Of a stretch of 64,000 nucleotides of DNA, positions 28,606 to 38,204 are shown piece after piece. A program made the translations under genes and the position numbers. The number at the start of each line of letters is the position of its first letter. Within the stretch, counting starts at the first letter, position 1. The notes under the pieces are model-generated. The model saw nothing but the letters and a program-made list of their open reading frames with translations. It searched no databases and was not told where the DNA came from. Source of the stretch: Colwellia sp. MB02u-6 (GTDB lineage Bacteria; Pseudomonadota; Gammaproteobacteria; Enterobacterales; Alteromonadaceae); assembly GCF_014077095.1 (NCBI RefSeq), contig NZ_JACGVG010000036.1:248001-312000 (forward strand). The letters are read 5' to 3'.

Positions 28606-28676
28606 TTGTTGAGCTAAAGAAAATAAAAAATCTTAAAATAACAAACCCCCCGCTTCGCAAGGACCGGGGGGTTTGT
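28596..28676 (+). promoter_or_regulatory. Transcription attenuator of the ilvGMEDA operon
   Basis: Terminator: a perfect 12-bp stem, arms 28641-28652 and 28665-28676, 12-nt loop, with the GGGGGG/CCCCCC core; the following tract (CGTTATT) is only moderately T-rich. Antiterminator: GCGGGGG at 28596-28602, inside the end of the leader peptide, can pair with CCCCCGC at 28647-28653, the terminator's 5' arm, and flanking TTGTT/AACA can extend it. The two pairings exclude each other. This fits ribosome-mediated attenuation by charged branched-chain tRNAs. Pairing is read by eye, without energy calculation. Confidence 0.85.
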
Positions 28677-28810
28677 CGTTATTAAAACGCGCGTAGCGCA
28701 TAAACATTATTAACTTTTGGGAGCATACTTGTACATCACAACATAGTTTCAGGGTATTATGAAAATATACAACCCATGAATAAAATGTGAGTGCATAGTA
28801 AAACAAAGAC

Positions 28811-30475
28811 ATGACCAATGAAAAGAAATTAACCGGCGCAGGCTTATTATTTAACGTGCTAGAGCAGCATGGCGTTGAGCATGTTTTTGGCTACCCGGGT
28901 GGCGCAATAATGCCAATCTACGATGCGCTTTACGATAGTAAAGTGGAGCACTTTTTGTGTCGACATGAGCAAGGTGCGGCATTTTCTGCCGTAGGTTACG
29001 CCAGAGCGTCCGGTAAAGTCGGTGTCTGCTTTGCCACATCAGGTCCAGGCGCGACTAACTTGATCACCGGCCTGGCTGATGCCTTAGCAGATTCAATTCC
29101 TATTGTTGCCATTACTGGGCAGGTAGCCACGGCTGCTATGGGCTCTGATGCCTTTCAAGAAATTGATATTTTTGGTTTATCACTTGCCTGTACTAAACAC
29201 TCTTTTCAAGTTACCGATATTAATGATTTAGAAAAAGTGCTACACCAAGCCTTTGCTATTGCGCTAGAAGGCAGACAAGGGCCAGTATTAGTTGATATTC
29301 CTAAAGATATTCAAATCACAGAAGTTAACCGCTGTTTAGATAAATTAGTCAACTTAGAAAACAAAGTGAAATTACCGCCCGCCAACGTGGGTAGTGCTAT
29401 CGCCTTATTAAATCAAGCCAAGCAACCTATTCTCTATGTCGGCGGTGGGGTCGGCATGGCCAATGCTATCGACGAGTTACGAGATTTTGCTACAACAACA
29501 GGTTTGCCGAGCGTTTCCACCCTCAAAGGTTTAGGCGCCATTGACCCTGAAGATGAAAATTACCTTGGCATGTTGGGTATGCATGGTACTAAGGCGGCGA
29601 ATATCGCGGTACAAGAATGTGATTTGTTGATTGCCGTAGGGGCACGTTTTGATGATCGCGTTACGGGTAAATTAAATGAATTTGCGCCACATGCGAAAGT
29701 GATTCATTTTGATATTGATACCTCAGAAATTAATAAGCGAAGAATTGCTGATGCATCAATATTAGGCGACTTAAAGGTTAATTTACCTGCGCTAGCTATT
29801 CCATTAGCCATCAAACCTTGGCAAGCCGTCTGTCACGAGATGAATAACAACTTTGCTTGGGATTATAACCATCCAGGAGAGTTAATTTTTGCGCCTGCCG
29901 TGTTAAAAGAAATTAGTGATAAAATGCCAAAAAATAGCTGTGTAACAACCGATGTTGGACAGCATCAAATGTGGGCAGCACAGCACATGGTGTTTGATGA
30001 CCCAAGTAACTTTTTAACCAGTGCCGGTATGGGAACCATGGGCTTTGGTATACCCGCAGCAGTGGGCGCACAAGTGAGTCGGCCAACAGACTGTATTATT
30101 GCCGTTTCCGGTGACGGCTCTTTTATGATGAATGTGCAGGAGTTGTCAACGATTAAGCGTTTTCAATTGCCTGTTAAAATTGTACTTATTGATAATGCCA
30201 AGTTAGGCATGGTGCGCCAATGGCAAGACCTATTTTTCAATGGTCGATTAAGTGAAACCGATTTAGCTGATAACCCTGACTTTATTATGCTAGCCAATGC
30301 CTTTGATATTAAAGCAAAAATGATCACCAAAAAGTCACAAGTAAGCGCTGCCATCGAAGAAATGCTTGAGCATGACGGGCCTTACTTGTTACAAGTTAAA
30401 ATTGATGCACAAGAAAATGTCTGGCCACTGGTACCGCCGAACACTGCTAACGATAAAATGATGGAGAGTACCTAA
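28811..30475 (+). CDS. ilvG: Acetolactate synthase II, large catalytic subunit
   Basis: Joins pyruvate with pyruvate or 2-oxobutyrate to give acetolactate or acetohydroxybutyrate, using thiamine diphosphate, FAD and magnesium. In 554 residues: N-terminal TPP domain with [15 protein letters not shown] and the catalytic glutamate in CRHEQGAAF, the FAD/middle domain ([11 protein letters not shown]), and the C-terminal TPP motif GDGSFMMN (from Gly434). The frame is intact, unlike ilvG of E. coli K-12. It heads ilvGMEDA after the attenuator, and its stop is immediately followed by the ilvM start. Confidence 0.97.
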   Translation: MTNEKKLTGAGLLFNVLEQHGVEHVFGYPGGAIMPIYDALYDSKVEHFLCRHEQGAAFSAVGYARASGKVGVCFATSGPGATNLITGLADALADSIPIVAITGQVATAAMGSDAFQEIDIFGLSLACTKHSFQVTDINDLEKVLHQAFAIALEGRQGPVLVDIPKDIQITEVNRCLDKLVNLENKVKLPPANVGSAIALLNQAKQPILYVGGGVGMANAIDELRDFATTTGLPSVSTLKGLGAIDPEDENYLGMLGMHGTKAANIAVQECDLLIAVGARFDDRVTGKLNEFAPHAKVIHFDIDTSEINKRRIADASILGDLKVNLPALAIPLAIKPWQAVCHEMNNNFAWDYNHPGELIFAPAVLKEISDKMPKNSCVTTDVGQHQMWAAQHMVFDDPSNFLTSAGMGTMGFGIPAAVGAQVSRPTDCIIAVSGDGSFMMNVQELSTIKRFQLPVKIVLIDNAKLGMVRQWQDLFFNGRLSETDLADNPDFIMLANAFDIKAKMITKKSQVSAAIEEMLEHDGPYLLQVKIDAQENVWPLVPPNTANDKMMEST

Positions 30476-30718
30476 ATGAATAATTATCAATTAATGATAA
30501 CAGCGGATGATAAGCAGGTGGTACTTGAGCGCATTTTACAAGTGACTCGCTATCGCGGTTTTTTAATCAATGGTATAAACGCAAAAGTTAACACGGGTAC
30601 TAACATAGGCACCATTGAGTTATTGGTCAGAAGCGAACGTCCGATTGAACTTTTGGTGGATCAAATTAATAAACTGATCGACATCAAAGAAGTCAAGATA
30701 GACAATCACGCATCATAG
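30476..30718 (+). CDS. ilvM: Acetolactate synthase II, small regulatory subunit
   Basis: An 80-residue ACT-domain subunit that stabilises and tunes the IlvG enzyme. The sequence shows the ACT pattern: strand (YQLMITADDK), helix with VLERILQVTRYRGFLINGINA, a central strand (GTIELLVRSERP), and a second helix (LLVDQINKLIDIKEVKI). Its ATG follows the ilvG stop with no gap and GGAGAG lies within the end of ilvG as ribosome site. The length is as in E. coli IlvM (87 aa). Confidence 0.93.
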   Translation: MNNYQLMITADDKQVVLERILQVTRYRGFLINGINAKVNTGTNIGTIELLVRSERPIELLVDQINKLIDIKEVKIDNHAS

Positions 30719-30782
30719 CAGCGCATATCGCTTGCTTAAAACTGATCACCACAGCTAATAAGTATCAAATTTAGGAATAAAA

Positions 30783-31709
30783 ATGGCAAAAGTTAACGCA
30801 GAATTAATTTGGTTTAATGGAGAACTTATGCCGTGGCAAAATGCTACGGTGCATGTCATGAGCCATGCTTTACATTACGGCTCATCAGTCTTTGAAGGTA
30901 TTCGTGCTTATAATACTCACAAAGGTACTTGTATTTTTCGCTTAGAAGAGCATATCGACCGTTTATTTGATTCAGCCAAAATTTATCGCATGAACATCCC
31001 CTTCACGAAAGCAGAAATCATTCAAGCGTGCAAAGATGCCGTCGTAAAAAACAATTTGAAATCAGCCTACTTAAGACCCTTAGCCTTTTTAGGTGATATT
31101 GGTATGGGTCTTCGCCCACCGATTGACGCCTTAGCTGATGTTATGATTGCCGCCTTTAGCTGGGAAGCCTACTTAGGTGCTGATGCCATTGAAAATGGTG
31201 TTGAAGTGGGCGTGTCAAGTTGGAACAGACTTGCTCCTAATACTATGCCAACCGCAGCAAAAGCCGGCGGTAACTATTTGTCTTCACAGCTAATTTCTAC
31301 TGAAGCCGCTCGTCATGGCTATGCCGAAGGTGTGGCTTTAGATGTTAATAACATGGTCAGTGAAGGCGCAGGTCAAAATTTATTTTTAATTCGCAAAGGG
31401 GTTATTTATACCCCGCCAGGTACCGCCTCTATTTTACAAGGTTTGACCCGTGACACCGTATTTGTCCTTGCCAAGCAGTTAGGCTATGAAGTGCGTGAAG
31501 AATCAATATCTCGTGAATCTTTATACCTCGCTGATGAATTTTTCATGTGTGGCACCGCAACTGAAGTGGTTCCTGTAAAGTCAGTCGATGGTTTACCTGT
31601 GGGTAATGGTGCGCGTGGCCCTATTACTAAAGCACTACAAGAAGCATTTTTTGGTATTTTTGATGGTAGTACCAAAGTGCCTGAAGGTTGGTTAGACAAG
31701 GTAGAATAA
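30783..31709 (+). CDS. ilvE: Branched-chain amino acid aminotransferase
   Basis: Last step of isoleucine, valine and leucine synthesis: transfers the amino group from glutamate to the branched oxo acids, using PLP. The 308 residues belong to fold-IV transaminases: ALHYGSSVFEGIRAY, then the PLP lysine in PTAAKAGGNYL (Lys160), EGAGQNLFLIRKGV and the phosphate-binding GTATEV near the C-terminus. A good ribosome site (TTAGGAATAAAA) precedes it. It lies 64 bp after ilvM and is followed by a 277-bp gap before the ilvD remnant. Confidence 0.96.
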   Translation: MAKVNAELIWFNGELMPWQNATVHVMSHALHYGSSVFEGIRAYNTHKGTCIFRLEEHIDRLFDSAKIYRMNIPFTKAEIIQACKDAVVKNNLKSAYLRPLAFLGDIGMGLRPPIDALADVMIAAFSWEAYLGADAIENGVEVGVSSWNRLAPNTMPTAAKAGGNYLSSQLISTEAARHGYAEGVALDVNNMVSEGAGQNLFLIRKGVIYTPPGTASILQGLTRDTVFVLAKQLGYEVREESISRESLYLADEFFMCGTATEVVPVKSVDGLPVGNGARGPITKALQEAFFGIFDGSTKVPEGWLDKVE

Positions 31710-31842
31710 AGCTTAATTTTCAAAGCTAAATAAACTCAATCTGTATTTAGCACTCGCTGATTTCACCCCCTACCCTCCATGTTAGGCGGGCTTTCGTAGT
31801 GTGGCGATATGCCGATATTAACTTGATATAAATCAATTAAGT

Positions 31843-31874
31843 GTTCAGCGTTTTTCGCTTGATAAACGCTGAAC
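31843..31874. repeat. Hairpin in the ilvE-ilvD gap
   Basis: An exact 11-bp inverted repeat (31843-31853 with 31864-31874) around a 10-nt loop. No T-run follows. It may moderate transcription or RNA decay between ilvE and the downstream part of the operon. The gap 31710-31986 also ends with AGGAACTAAGGTC as ribosome site for the ilvD frame. Confidence 0.55.
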
Positions 31875-31986
31875 AACTCCAAAAAATAATAGTTATGTTA
31901 AAAGCTCATTGTCGAGTGATTTTTTAACATAATTTTTAACATTTATCGCGCTTATTAATAGCCATATATATACAGGAACTAAGGTC

Positions 31987-32313
31987 ATGCCAAAATTAAG
32001 ATCAGCAACTTCTACTCAAGGCCGAAATATGGCTGGAGCTCTTGCGCTTTGGCGCGCTACAGGGATGACAGATGGTGATTTCGGTAAACCTATTATTGCG
32101 GTTGTGAACTCTTTTACCCAATTTGTACCCGGCCATGTGCATTTGAAAGATATGGGTGATAGCGGCATGCTTTATAGCTTGCCATCACGCGATTTAATTG
32201 CCGATTCAGTGGACTACATGATCAACGCCCACTGTGCTGATGCCATGATCCAAGGCGCGGTGCGTAATCGTGAATTACTGGATGGGAATTTTAATGGTGA
32301 CAACAATGAATGA
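31987..32313 (+). pseudogene. ilvD: Dihydroxy-acid dehydratase reduced to a 108-codon in-frame remnant
   Basis: The frame begins like full IlvD ([18 protein letters not shown], through [12 protein letters not shown], 57 residues) but then jumps to [20 protein letters not shown], jumps again after NAHCADAM to IQGA, and again to the C-terminal [10 protein letters not shown] tail. Compared with the roughly 616-residue E. coli protein, about 29, 52 and over 400 residues are missing. All three joints keep frame, at about 32152-32160, 32239-32247 and 32253-32259. The CxxxC/CPTCGSC iron-sulfur ligands and the active-site lysine region are gone, so no dehydratase activity is possible. Start codon, ribosome site and overlap with ilvA are retained. 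Confidence 0.92.
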
Positions 32314-33886
32314 TGCTGAACAAGTAGCATTAGTAAAAGCCCAGGCTATACAAGGCCAAGGTTTAAACTATTTACGCAAGATATTACTTGCGCCGGTTTA
32401 TGATGTGGCGATTGAATCACCGCTAACGCCATTAACTAAGTTATCAGCACGTTTAGGTAATGAAATTTTTCTTAAACGAGAAGATCAACAACCGGTACAC
32501 TCTTTTAAATTGCGTGGTGCTTATAACAAATTAGTCAACTTGTCTGAGCAGCAATGCTTAGATGGGGTTATTGCTGCATCTGCAGGTAATCACGCACAAG
32601 GCTTAGCATTAGCGGCGAATAAATTAGGTGTTAAAGCAACCATTGTCATGCCTATTACCACACCTGATATCAAGGTGGATAATGTACGGCGTTTTGGTGC
32701 CGATGTGCGCTTAGTGGGTAAGAACTTTAATGAGGCGCAACAAGCCGCGATAGCCTATGCCCAAGCCGAAAATAAAACTGTAGTACCGCCATTTGATGAT
32801 GTTGACATTATTGCTGGCCAAGGTACGGTGGCAAAAGAGTTATTACAACAACACCCTCGCATGGATGTGGTGTTTATTCCTGTCGGTGGTGGTGGCTTAT
32901 TAGCAGGCATGTCAGTTTACCTAAAACAATTACAACCTCATATTAAAATAATTGGTGTTGAAGCCGAAGATTCTGCCTGTTTAAAAGCAGCATTTGCCGC
33001 CGGAAAACCGGTTGATTTGGACCAAGTTGGCTTATTTGCTGATGGTGTAGCCGTTAAGCGCATTGGTGAGCATACCTTTGATTTAATTAAGCATTACTGT
33101 GACGATGTCATAACAGTGACTACCGATGAAATTTGTGCGTCGATAAAAGATATTTTTGAACAAACGCGAGTCATTGCAGAACCCGCCGGCGCATTATCCT
33201 TAGCGGGATTACAAAAATATTGTCACACTAGTCAAGGTAACGAGTCTTTGATCGCGATTCTGTCTGGCGCCAATATGAACTTTCATACCTTGCGATATAT
33301 CTCAGAACGTTGTGAATTAAGTGAGCAAAAAGAAGCCGTATTTGCGGTCAAAATTCCAGAAGAAAAAGGGAGTTTTAGAAACTTTTGTAAAGCACTTGCT
33401 GGACGAGTGATCACTGAATTTAATTACCGTTATGCCGACAACGCTGAGCTAACAAGCCAAACGCAACGTGCCAATATTTTTGTTGGTGTGCGCCTAAGTG
33501 GTGAGGCTACTGACCGAAAAAATTTAACCCAAAGCTTGCAGCAACAAGATTATGAATTAGCTGACTTTACGGAAAATGAATTGGCTAAGCTGCATGTGAG
33601 ATACATGATTGGCGGTAAAAATGAATTGTCAGCACAAGAACGTATTTTTCGCTTTCAATTTCCTGAATATCCGGGCGCGTTAGAGAAGTTTCTCGATACT
33701 TTGGGTGAGCATTACAACATTACCTTGTTCCATTATCGTAACCACGGTGCAGCTTTTGGCCAAGTGTTAGCCGGATTTGAAGTACAAAAAACACAGGAAA
33801 CTGATTTTTTTGCGCACTTAAAAGCGCTAGATTATGAGTGGCAAGAAGAAACGGACAACCAGGCTTATCAAGCCTTTCTCACCTGA
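32306..33886 (+). CDS. ilvA: Threonine deaminase (biosynthetic threonine dehydratase)
   Basis: Converts threonine to 2-oxobutyrate and ammonia, the committed step to isoleucine. About 526 residues: PLP catalytic domain with the lysine in HSFKLRGAY (Lys68), SAGNHAQG, and the phosphate loop VGGGGLLAG; then two ACT-like regulatory domains (from about residue 345 and 440) that bind isoleucine and valine in the family. Start at 32306 is preceded by GGTGA at 5 nt; another ATG lies at 32294. Both overlap the stop of the ilvD remnant (32311-32313), so coupling is likely. A terminator follows. Confidence 0.95.
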   Translation: MNDAEQVALVKAQAIQGQGLNYLRKILLAPVYDVAIESPLTPLTKLSARLGNEIFLKREDQQPVHSFKLRGAYNKLVNLSEQQCLDGVIAASAGNHAQGLALAANKLGVKATIVMPITTPDIKVDNVRRFGADVRLVGKNFNEAQQAAIAYAQAENKTVVPPFDDVDIIAGQGTVAKELLQQHPRMDVVFIPVGGGGLLAGMSVYLKQLQPHIKIIGVEAEDSACLKAAFAAGKPVDLDQVGLFADGVAVKRIGEHTFDLIKHYCDDVITVTTDEICASIKDIFEQTRVIAEPAGALSLAGLQKYCHTSQGNESLIAILSGANMNFHTLRYISERCELSEQKEAVFAVKIPEEKGSFRNFCKALAGRVITEFNYRYADNAELTSQTQRANIFVGVRLSGEATDRKNLTQSLQQQDYELADFTENELAKLHVRYMIGGKNELSAQERIFRFQFPEYPGALEKFLDTLGEHYNITLFHYRNHGAAFGQVLAGFEVQKTQETDFFAHLKALDYEWQEETDNQAYQAFLT

Positions 33887-33911
33887 TTTTTTGTTGGGGT
33901 TATTTTTATAC

Positions 33912-33940
33912 AAAAAGCAGCGTAAAGCTGCTTTTTTTTT
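33912..33940 (+). terminator. Terminator of the ilv operon
   Basis: A 10-bp stem AAAAAGCAGC (33912-33921) with GCTGCTTTTT (33927-33936), loop GTAAA, and a run of nine T residues. It lies 25 bp after the ilvA stop. Confidence 0.92.
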
Positions 33941-33994
33941 ATAAATTTTTCACACAGATTTAAAGATAAAAATTTTAATAAAAAAGGAAGTTTT

Positions 33995-35596
33995 ATGTCA
34001 AGCATTCAAGCCAATGTGCCTGAGTCAATTGTCTCTCCAAGCCCAACAATTAAAAGCTTAGCACCAATTGCCATCAGCGAACGTATTGACGCAATGGACA
34101 TTCTCAGAGGATTAGCACTGATTGGTATTCTCTTGATGAACATTGAGTGGTTTAACCGTGCCATTAACAGTTTAGGTAGCCAAGACACACGTTTAACCGG
34201 TCTAGATCATGCAGTTGGTTGGCTCATTCGTTGTTTTGTTGAAGGTAAGTTTTATATGTTATTTGCTTTATTATTCGGCATGGGATTTGCGGTGATGTTG
34301 ATTAGAGCAAAAGCAGCTAAGCGACCGATTGGCGCTTGGTTTTCGCGCCGTATGCTAATTTTAATGATCTTTGGTTTTCTACATATGGTGTTTTTATGGG
34401 GTGGTGATATTCTTCATGATTACGCTTTTGCCGGTTTGTTACTGTTGGGTTGGCTGACCTTACTTAAAAAGCCACTATTTAAGCCCTATGATAATCCAAC
34501 ATCATTTTTAACATTAGCGCTGGTGTGGCTATCGGTGCCTATTTTACTTGCTGTAATAACTGGCATTGGCTTTGGGTTAAGCCATAGTACTGAAGATTTG
34601 ACAGCTCAATGGCATGAACAAATAAAAGTAGCTGAACGTGTTGAAGCGATAGATTTAACCCAGGCAACATCAGCTCAACAACACAGTGAAGCACTAACAA
34701 CAACGAACGCATTAATAGCAGCAAGAACAATACCTGATATCAAGAGAGATATTAATTCATCAAACTTACCTTCAGATCCAAGCTCAAACCTAGGCCTAGC
34801 TACAGCCTCAGCGCCAGTAAAACCGACAACCGCTATCACTGACAGCGTTAAAGCCGCACTTGAACTTTCTCCTCAAGCATTAAGAGAACTAAAGGCTCAA
34901 GCCATAGTCGCTCAGCAAAGAGAAATGCAGGCAGCTGTGCTAGAAGAAAATAAGGTTTTTACTGAAGGTAACTATTGGCAGGCGACAGAGTTTCGTCTTA
35001 ATTTTGCCTTCTTTATGCTGACCTTTACCCTACCCTTTGCTTTTACCATGCTACTGCCAATATTTATTTTAGGTTATTGGTTAGTGTCTAGCTCGATAAT
35101 GAAACATTATCAAGAGCACGCTCTCGCTTTCAAAATTATGGCCTATCTCGGTCTTGGGTTAGGAACCGTATTAGAAGTGGCTGGCTTGTTAGTTGCACAA
35201 CATCCGGTGGCGAACCAAGTGATGTTATTACAAGTGGTAGGTGAAAAATTATTTTTTATTGGTCAGTTTGTCATGACGGCAGGCTACTTTGGCTTGATCA
35301 TGGCTTTATTAACTGCTCAGAAATGGCGCAAGCGTTTAGCCATATTCATTCCCATGGGGAGAATGGCATTAACTAATTACATTATGCACTCAGTGATTTT
35401 AAGTAGCATATTTTATGGTTACGCAGGCGGCTATTTTGGTGAAATATCCAGGGCACCACAAATGCTAATTGCTTTCGCTATTGTTGTGCTGCAATTGTGG
35501 TTTTCACGCTGGTGGTTAAATCAGTACGCCTTTGGGCCATTAGAATGGCTATGGCGCTGTTTATCTTATAAAAAAATACAAACTATGCGCCTATAA
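33995..35596 (+). CDS. DUF418 family multi-spanning membrane protein with a long polar insert
   Basis: A 533-residue inner-membrane protein of the DUF418 (YeiB-like) family: N-terminal MDILRGLALIGILLMNIEWF, FALLFGMGFAVML, and the C-terminal DUF418 block with MGRMALTNYIMHSVI and FGPLEWLWRCLSY. About eight to ten membrane segments are visible. Between them, roughly residues 200-320 form a hydrophilic, Ala/Gln/Ser/Thr-rich insert (TTNALIAARTIPDIKRD and so on) likely facing one side of the membrane. The role of the family is not known; some members are suspected transporters or acyltransferase relatives. It has a good AAGGAAG ribosome site. Confidence 0.85.
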   Translation: MSSIQANVPESIVSPSPTIKSLAPIAISERIDAMDILRGLALIGILLMNIEWFNRAINSLGSQDTRLTGLDHAVGWLIRCFVEGKFYMLFALLFGMGFAVMLIRAKAAKRPIGAWFSRRMLILMIFGFLHMVFLWGGDILHDYAFAGLLLLGWLTLLKKPLFKPYDNPTSFLTLALVWLSVPILLAVITGIGFGLSHSTEDLTAQWHEQIKVAERVEAIDLTQATSAQQHSEALTTTNALIAARTIPDIKRDINSSNLPSDPSSNLGLATASAPVKPTTAITDSVKAALELSPQALRELKAQAIVAQQREMQAAVLEENKVFTEGNYWQATEFRLNFAFFMLTFTLPFAFTMLLPIFILGYWLVSSSIMKHYQEHALAFKIMAYLGLGLGTVLEVAGLLVAQHPVANQVMLLQVVGEKLFFIGQFVMTAGYFGLIMALLTAQKWRKRLAIFIPMGRMALTNYIMHSVILSSIFYGYAGGYFGEISRAPQMLIAFAIVVLQLWFSRWWLNQYAFGPLEWLWRCLSYKKIQTMRL

Positions 35597-35651
35597 TAAA
35601 TGTACTATTTTTTGTCAGGCCTGTTATTAATTTAAGGCGGTAAACACGGTA

Positions 35652-35903
35652 CTATTTTTCAGCCAATTTTATTTCTAATGCAGTAACTTTAGCTTCAAGA
35701 TCGGTCAATTTAGCGCGGGTTTTAATTAACACTTGGGTTTGCACATCGAATTCTTCACGAGTGACTACGTCAAGTTGTGACAGTTTACGCTGCAAAACCA
35801 TTTTAGTGCGATCTTCCATGTCATTAGCAAAGTCTTTTAACCCGTCAGGCATTGAATCAGTGACTTGTTTGGCGAGTTCTTCTATTTTTTTAGCACTAAT
35901 CAT
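35652..35903 (-). CDS. ubiK: Ubiquinone biosynthesis accessory factor UbiK
   Basis: An 83-residue protein of the UbiK/YqiC (BMFP) family: MISAKKIEELAKQVTDSMP start, then VVTREEFDVQTQVLIKTRAKL and a C-terminal coiled coil (LTDLEAKVTALEIKLAEK). In E. coli, UbiK partners UbiJ in the soluble ubiquinone assembly complex needed for aerobic ubiquinone synthesis and binds lipids. It stands alone between the DUF418 gene and rep; ubiE-ubiJ-ubiB lies about 6 kb away in this window. Confidence 0.92.
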   Translation of the reverse strand: MISAKKIEELAKQVTDSMPDGLKDFANDMEDRTKMVLQRKLSQLDVVTREEFDVQTQVLIKTRAKLTDLEAKVTALEIKLAEK

Positions 35904-36080
35904 GAGAAAGTTCTTTTTTGGTAAATAATGCAGTTATTGTAAGCGCTTTTCATCATAATATCTGCATTAAAGCTGCTAAAAAATTACCTAACTAGAGAGA
36001 AAGTTGATGTTGTCTTGTTATAAAAACAGGTAAAATCGACAGCCGACTATCTTATTCATCAATTGAGTTAAAGCCCAGCA

Positions 36081-38099
36081 ATGAAATTAAACCCAGGTCA
36101 AAATGAAGCAAAAAAATATGTTGAAGGTCCATGCTTAGTATTAGCGGGCGCAGGCAGTGGTAAAACTGGGGTTATTTGTCAGAAAATTGCGTACTTAATT
36201 CAAAATTGTGGTTATAAAGCTAAACATATTGCGGCGGTAACCTTTACCAATAAAGCGGCGCGTGAAATGAAAGAGCGGGTGGTTAAGATGATGGATAAGT
36301 CACTAACCCGTGGCTTAACTGTTTCTACCTTCCACTCATTGGGCTTAGACATTGTTCGTAAAGAATTAAAAACCTTAGGTTACAAGCCCGGCTTTACCTT
36401 GTTTGATGATCAAGACAGTCTGGCATTATTAAAGGAGCTTACCCAAGAGCAACTTGAGGGCGATAAAGATTTATTAAATAAATTACAGACAATGATTTCC
36501 CATTGGAAAAATGAATTGTTACTGCCAGACGCCGCTATGAAACAAGCGAGTGATGCGGATGCACAACTGTTTGCCGAATTTTATGCACTATATCAAAAGC
36601 ATATGAAAGCCTATAACGCGCTAGACTTTGATGACTTGATCTTAATTCCAACACTGTTAATGAGAAATTACCCAGAAGTACGGTCGCGTTGGCAGACAAA
36701 AATTCAATATATGTTAGTGGACGAATATCAAGATACTAATGCCAGTCAATATGAATTAATCAAGCAGATCACTGGTGAGCAAGGCTTGTTGACCGTAGTG
36801 GGTGATGATGACCAATCAATATACTCATGGCGTGGCGCTAAACCGCAAAACTTAGTGCTATTAGGTAAAGACTACCCCAATCTTAAGCTAATTAAGCTTG
36901 AGCAAAACTACCGTTCCAGTGGCCGTATTTTAAAATGTGCCAATACACTGATTGCTAATAACCCTCATGTTTATGACAAAGCGCTATTTAGTGAGCTCAA
37001 TTACGGCGTGGCGTTACGGGTGCTACAAACTAAAAATGAAGACCACGAGGTTGAGCGCGTGGTGGGTGAATTAATCGGCCACCGCTTTTTAAATAAGAGT
37101 AAATATAAAGATTATGCGATTTTATATCGTGGTAATCATCAGTCGCGCTTACTTGAGAAAGCGCTAATGACTAACCGTATTCCTTATAAAATTAATGGTG
37201 GCACCTCGTTTTTCTCTCGTGCTGAAATCAAAGACATGATGGCGTTTTTAAGGCTGTTAGTAAATCCAGATGATGATAATGCCTTTTTACGGATTGTGAA
37301 TGTTCCACGCCGAGAGATTGGCCCAACCACGCTAGAAAAACTGGGTAGCTACGCTAATATGCGTCAAATTAGCATGTTTGCAGCTAGTTTCGAATTAGGC
37401 TTAGAGCAACATCTGGGTGGTCGCGGTCTGATCAGTGTGCAAAGATTTACCCGTTGGTTGGTCGAAACAGCCGATCATGCCGAGCGTGGCGAGAGCTCGG
37501 TGGTATTGCGCTCAATGGTGCGTGAAATTAACTATGAAGATTGGTTATACGATAGTTCACCGAGCGCAAAAGCGGCTGAAATGCGTATGAAAAACGTGAC
37601 CCAGTTGTTTAGTTGGGTAACGCAAATGCTCGAAGGTGTAGAAGATGAAGAGCCTATGACCTTAGCGCAAGTTGTTACGCGCTTAACCTTGCGTGACATG
37701 ATGGAGCGCAATGAGGATGAAGAAGATACTGACCAAGTTCAGCTAATGACTTTGCATGGTTCAAAAGGTCTAGAATTTCCTTATGTTTTTCTCATTGGCA
37801 TGGAAGAAGGTTTATTGCCTCATCAAACCAGTATGGATGAGGGCAATGTAGAAGAAGAGCGTCGTTTAGCCTATGTCGGCATTACACGGGCCAAACGAGA
37901 GTTAATATTTACTTATGCGCGAGAACGGCGACAATATGGCGATGTTTCTCGTACAGAAGCCAGTCGGTTTTTACATGAGTTACCACAAGATGATTTAAGC
38001 TGGGAGTTAACACAAACTAAACAAAGTATAGAAAAAAAGCAATCCACAGCAAAAATGGGTGTAGCGGGCTTACGTGAGATGTTAAAAAATAAAAAATAA
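36081..38099 (+). CDS. rep: ATP-dependent DNA helicase Rep
   Basis: Superfamily 1A 3'-5' helicase that clears proteins and restarts blocked replication forks. The 672 residues show Walker A GAGSGKT (23-29), [58 protein letters not shown] and [10 protein letters not shown]. It starts [10 protein letters not shown] as Rep does and lacks the UvrD-type C-terminal Tudor segment; the end [12 protein letters not shown] matches Rep. It is the second paralogue of this type in the window (uvrD is at 5 kb). Confidence 0.96.
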   Translation: MKLNPGQNEAKKYVEGPCLVLAGAGSGKTGVICQKIAYLIQNCGYKAKHIAAVTFTNKAAREMKERVVKMMDKSLTRGLTVSTFHSLGLDIVRKELKTLGYKPGFTLFDDQDSLALLKELTQEQLEGDKDLLNKLQTMISHWKNELLLPDAAMKQASDADAQLFAEFYALYQKHMKAYNALDFDDLILIPTLLMRNYPEVRSRWQTKIQYMLVDEYQDTNASQYELIKQITGEQGLLTVVGDDDQSIYSWRGAKPQNLVLLGKDYPNLKLIKLEQNYRSSGRILKCANTLIANNPHVYDKALFSELNYGVALRVLQTKNEDHEVERVVGELIGHRFLNKSKYKDYAILYRGNHQSRLLEKALMTNRIPYKINGGTSFFSRAEIKDMMAFLRLLVNPDDDNAFLRIVNVPRREIGPTTLEKLGSYANMRQISMFAASFELGLEQHLGGRGLISVQRFTRWLVETADHAERGESSVVLRSMVREINYEDWLYDSSPSAKAAEMRMKNVTQLFSWVTQMLEGVEDEEPMTLAQVVTRLTLRDMMERNEDEEDTDQVQLMTLHGSKGLEFPYVFLIGMEEGLLPHQTSMDEGNVEEERRLAYVGITRAKRELIFTYARERRQYGDVSRTEASRFLHELPQDDLSWELTQTKQSIEKKQSTAKMGVAGLREMLKNKK

Positions 38100-38204
38100 T
38101 ATAGACTGCTACTGCTGTAATTTATTTACGTGAATTTTTTATAGTAACGGTTGATAGTTAGGTCAATTTTTCAGGGATATAACGGTGAAAGTAGGATATA
38201 TAAA

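Noticed and set aside
5062-38099. uvrD and rep as a possible duplication
   Set aside because: They are the two normal, distinct SF1A helicases present in most gammaproteobacteria.
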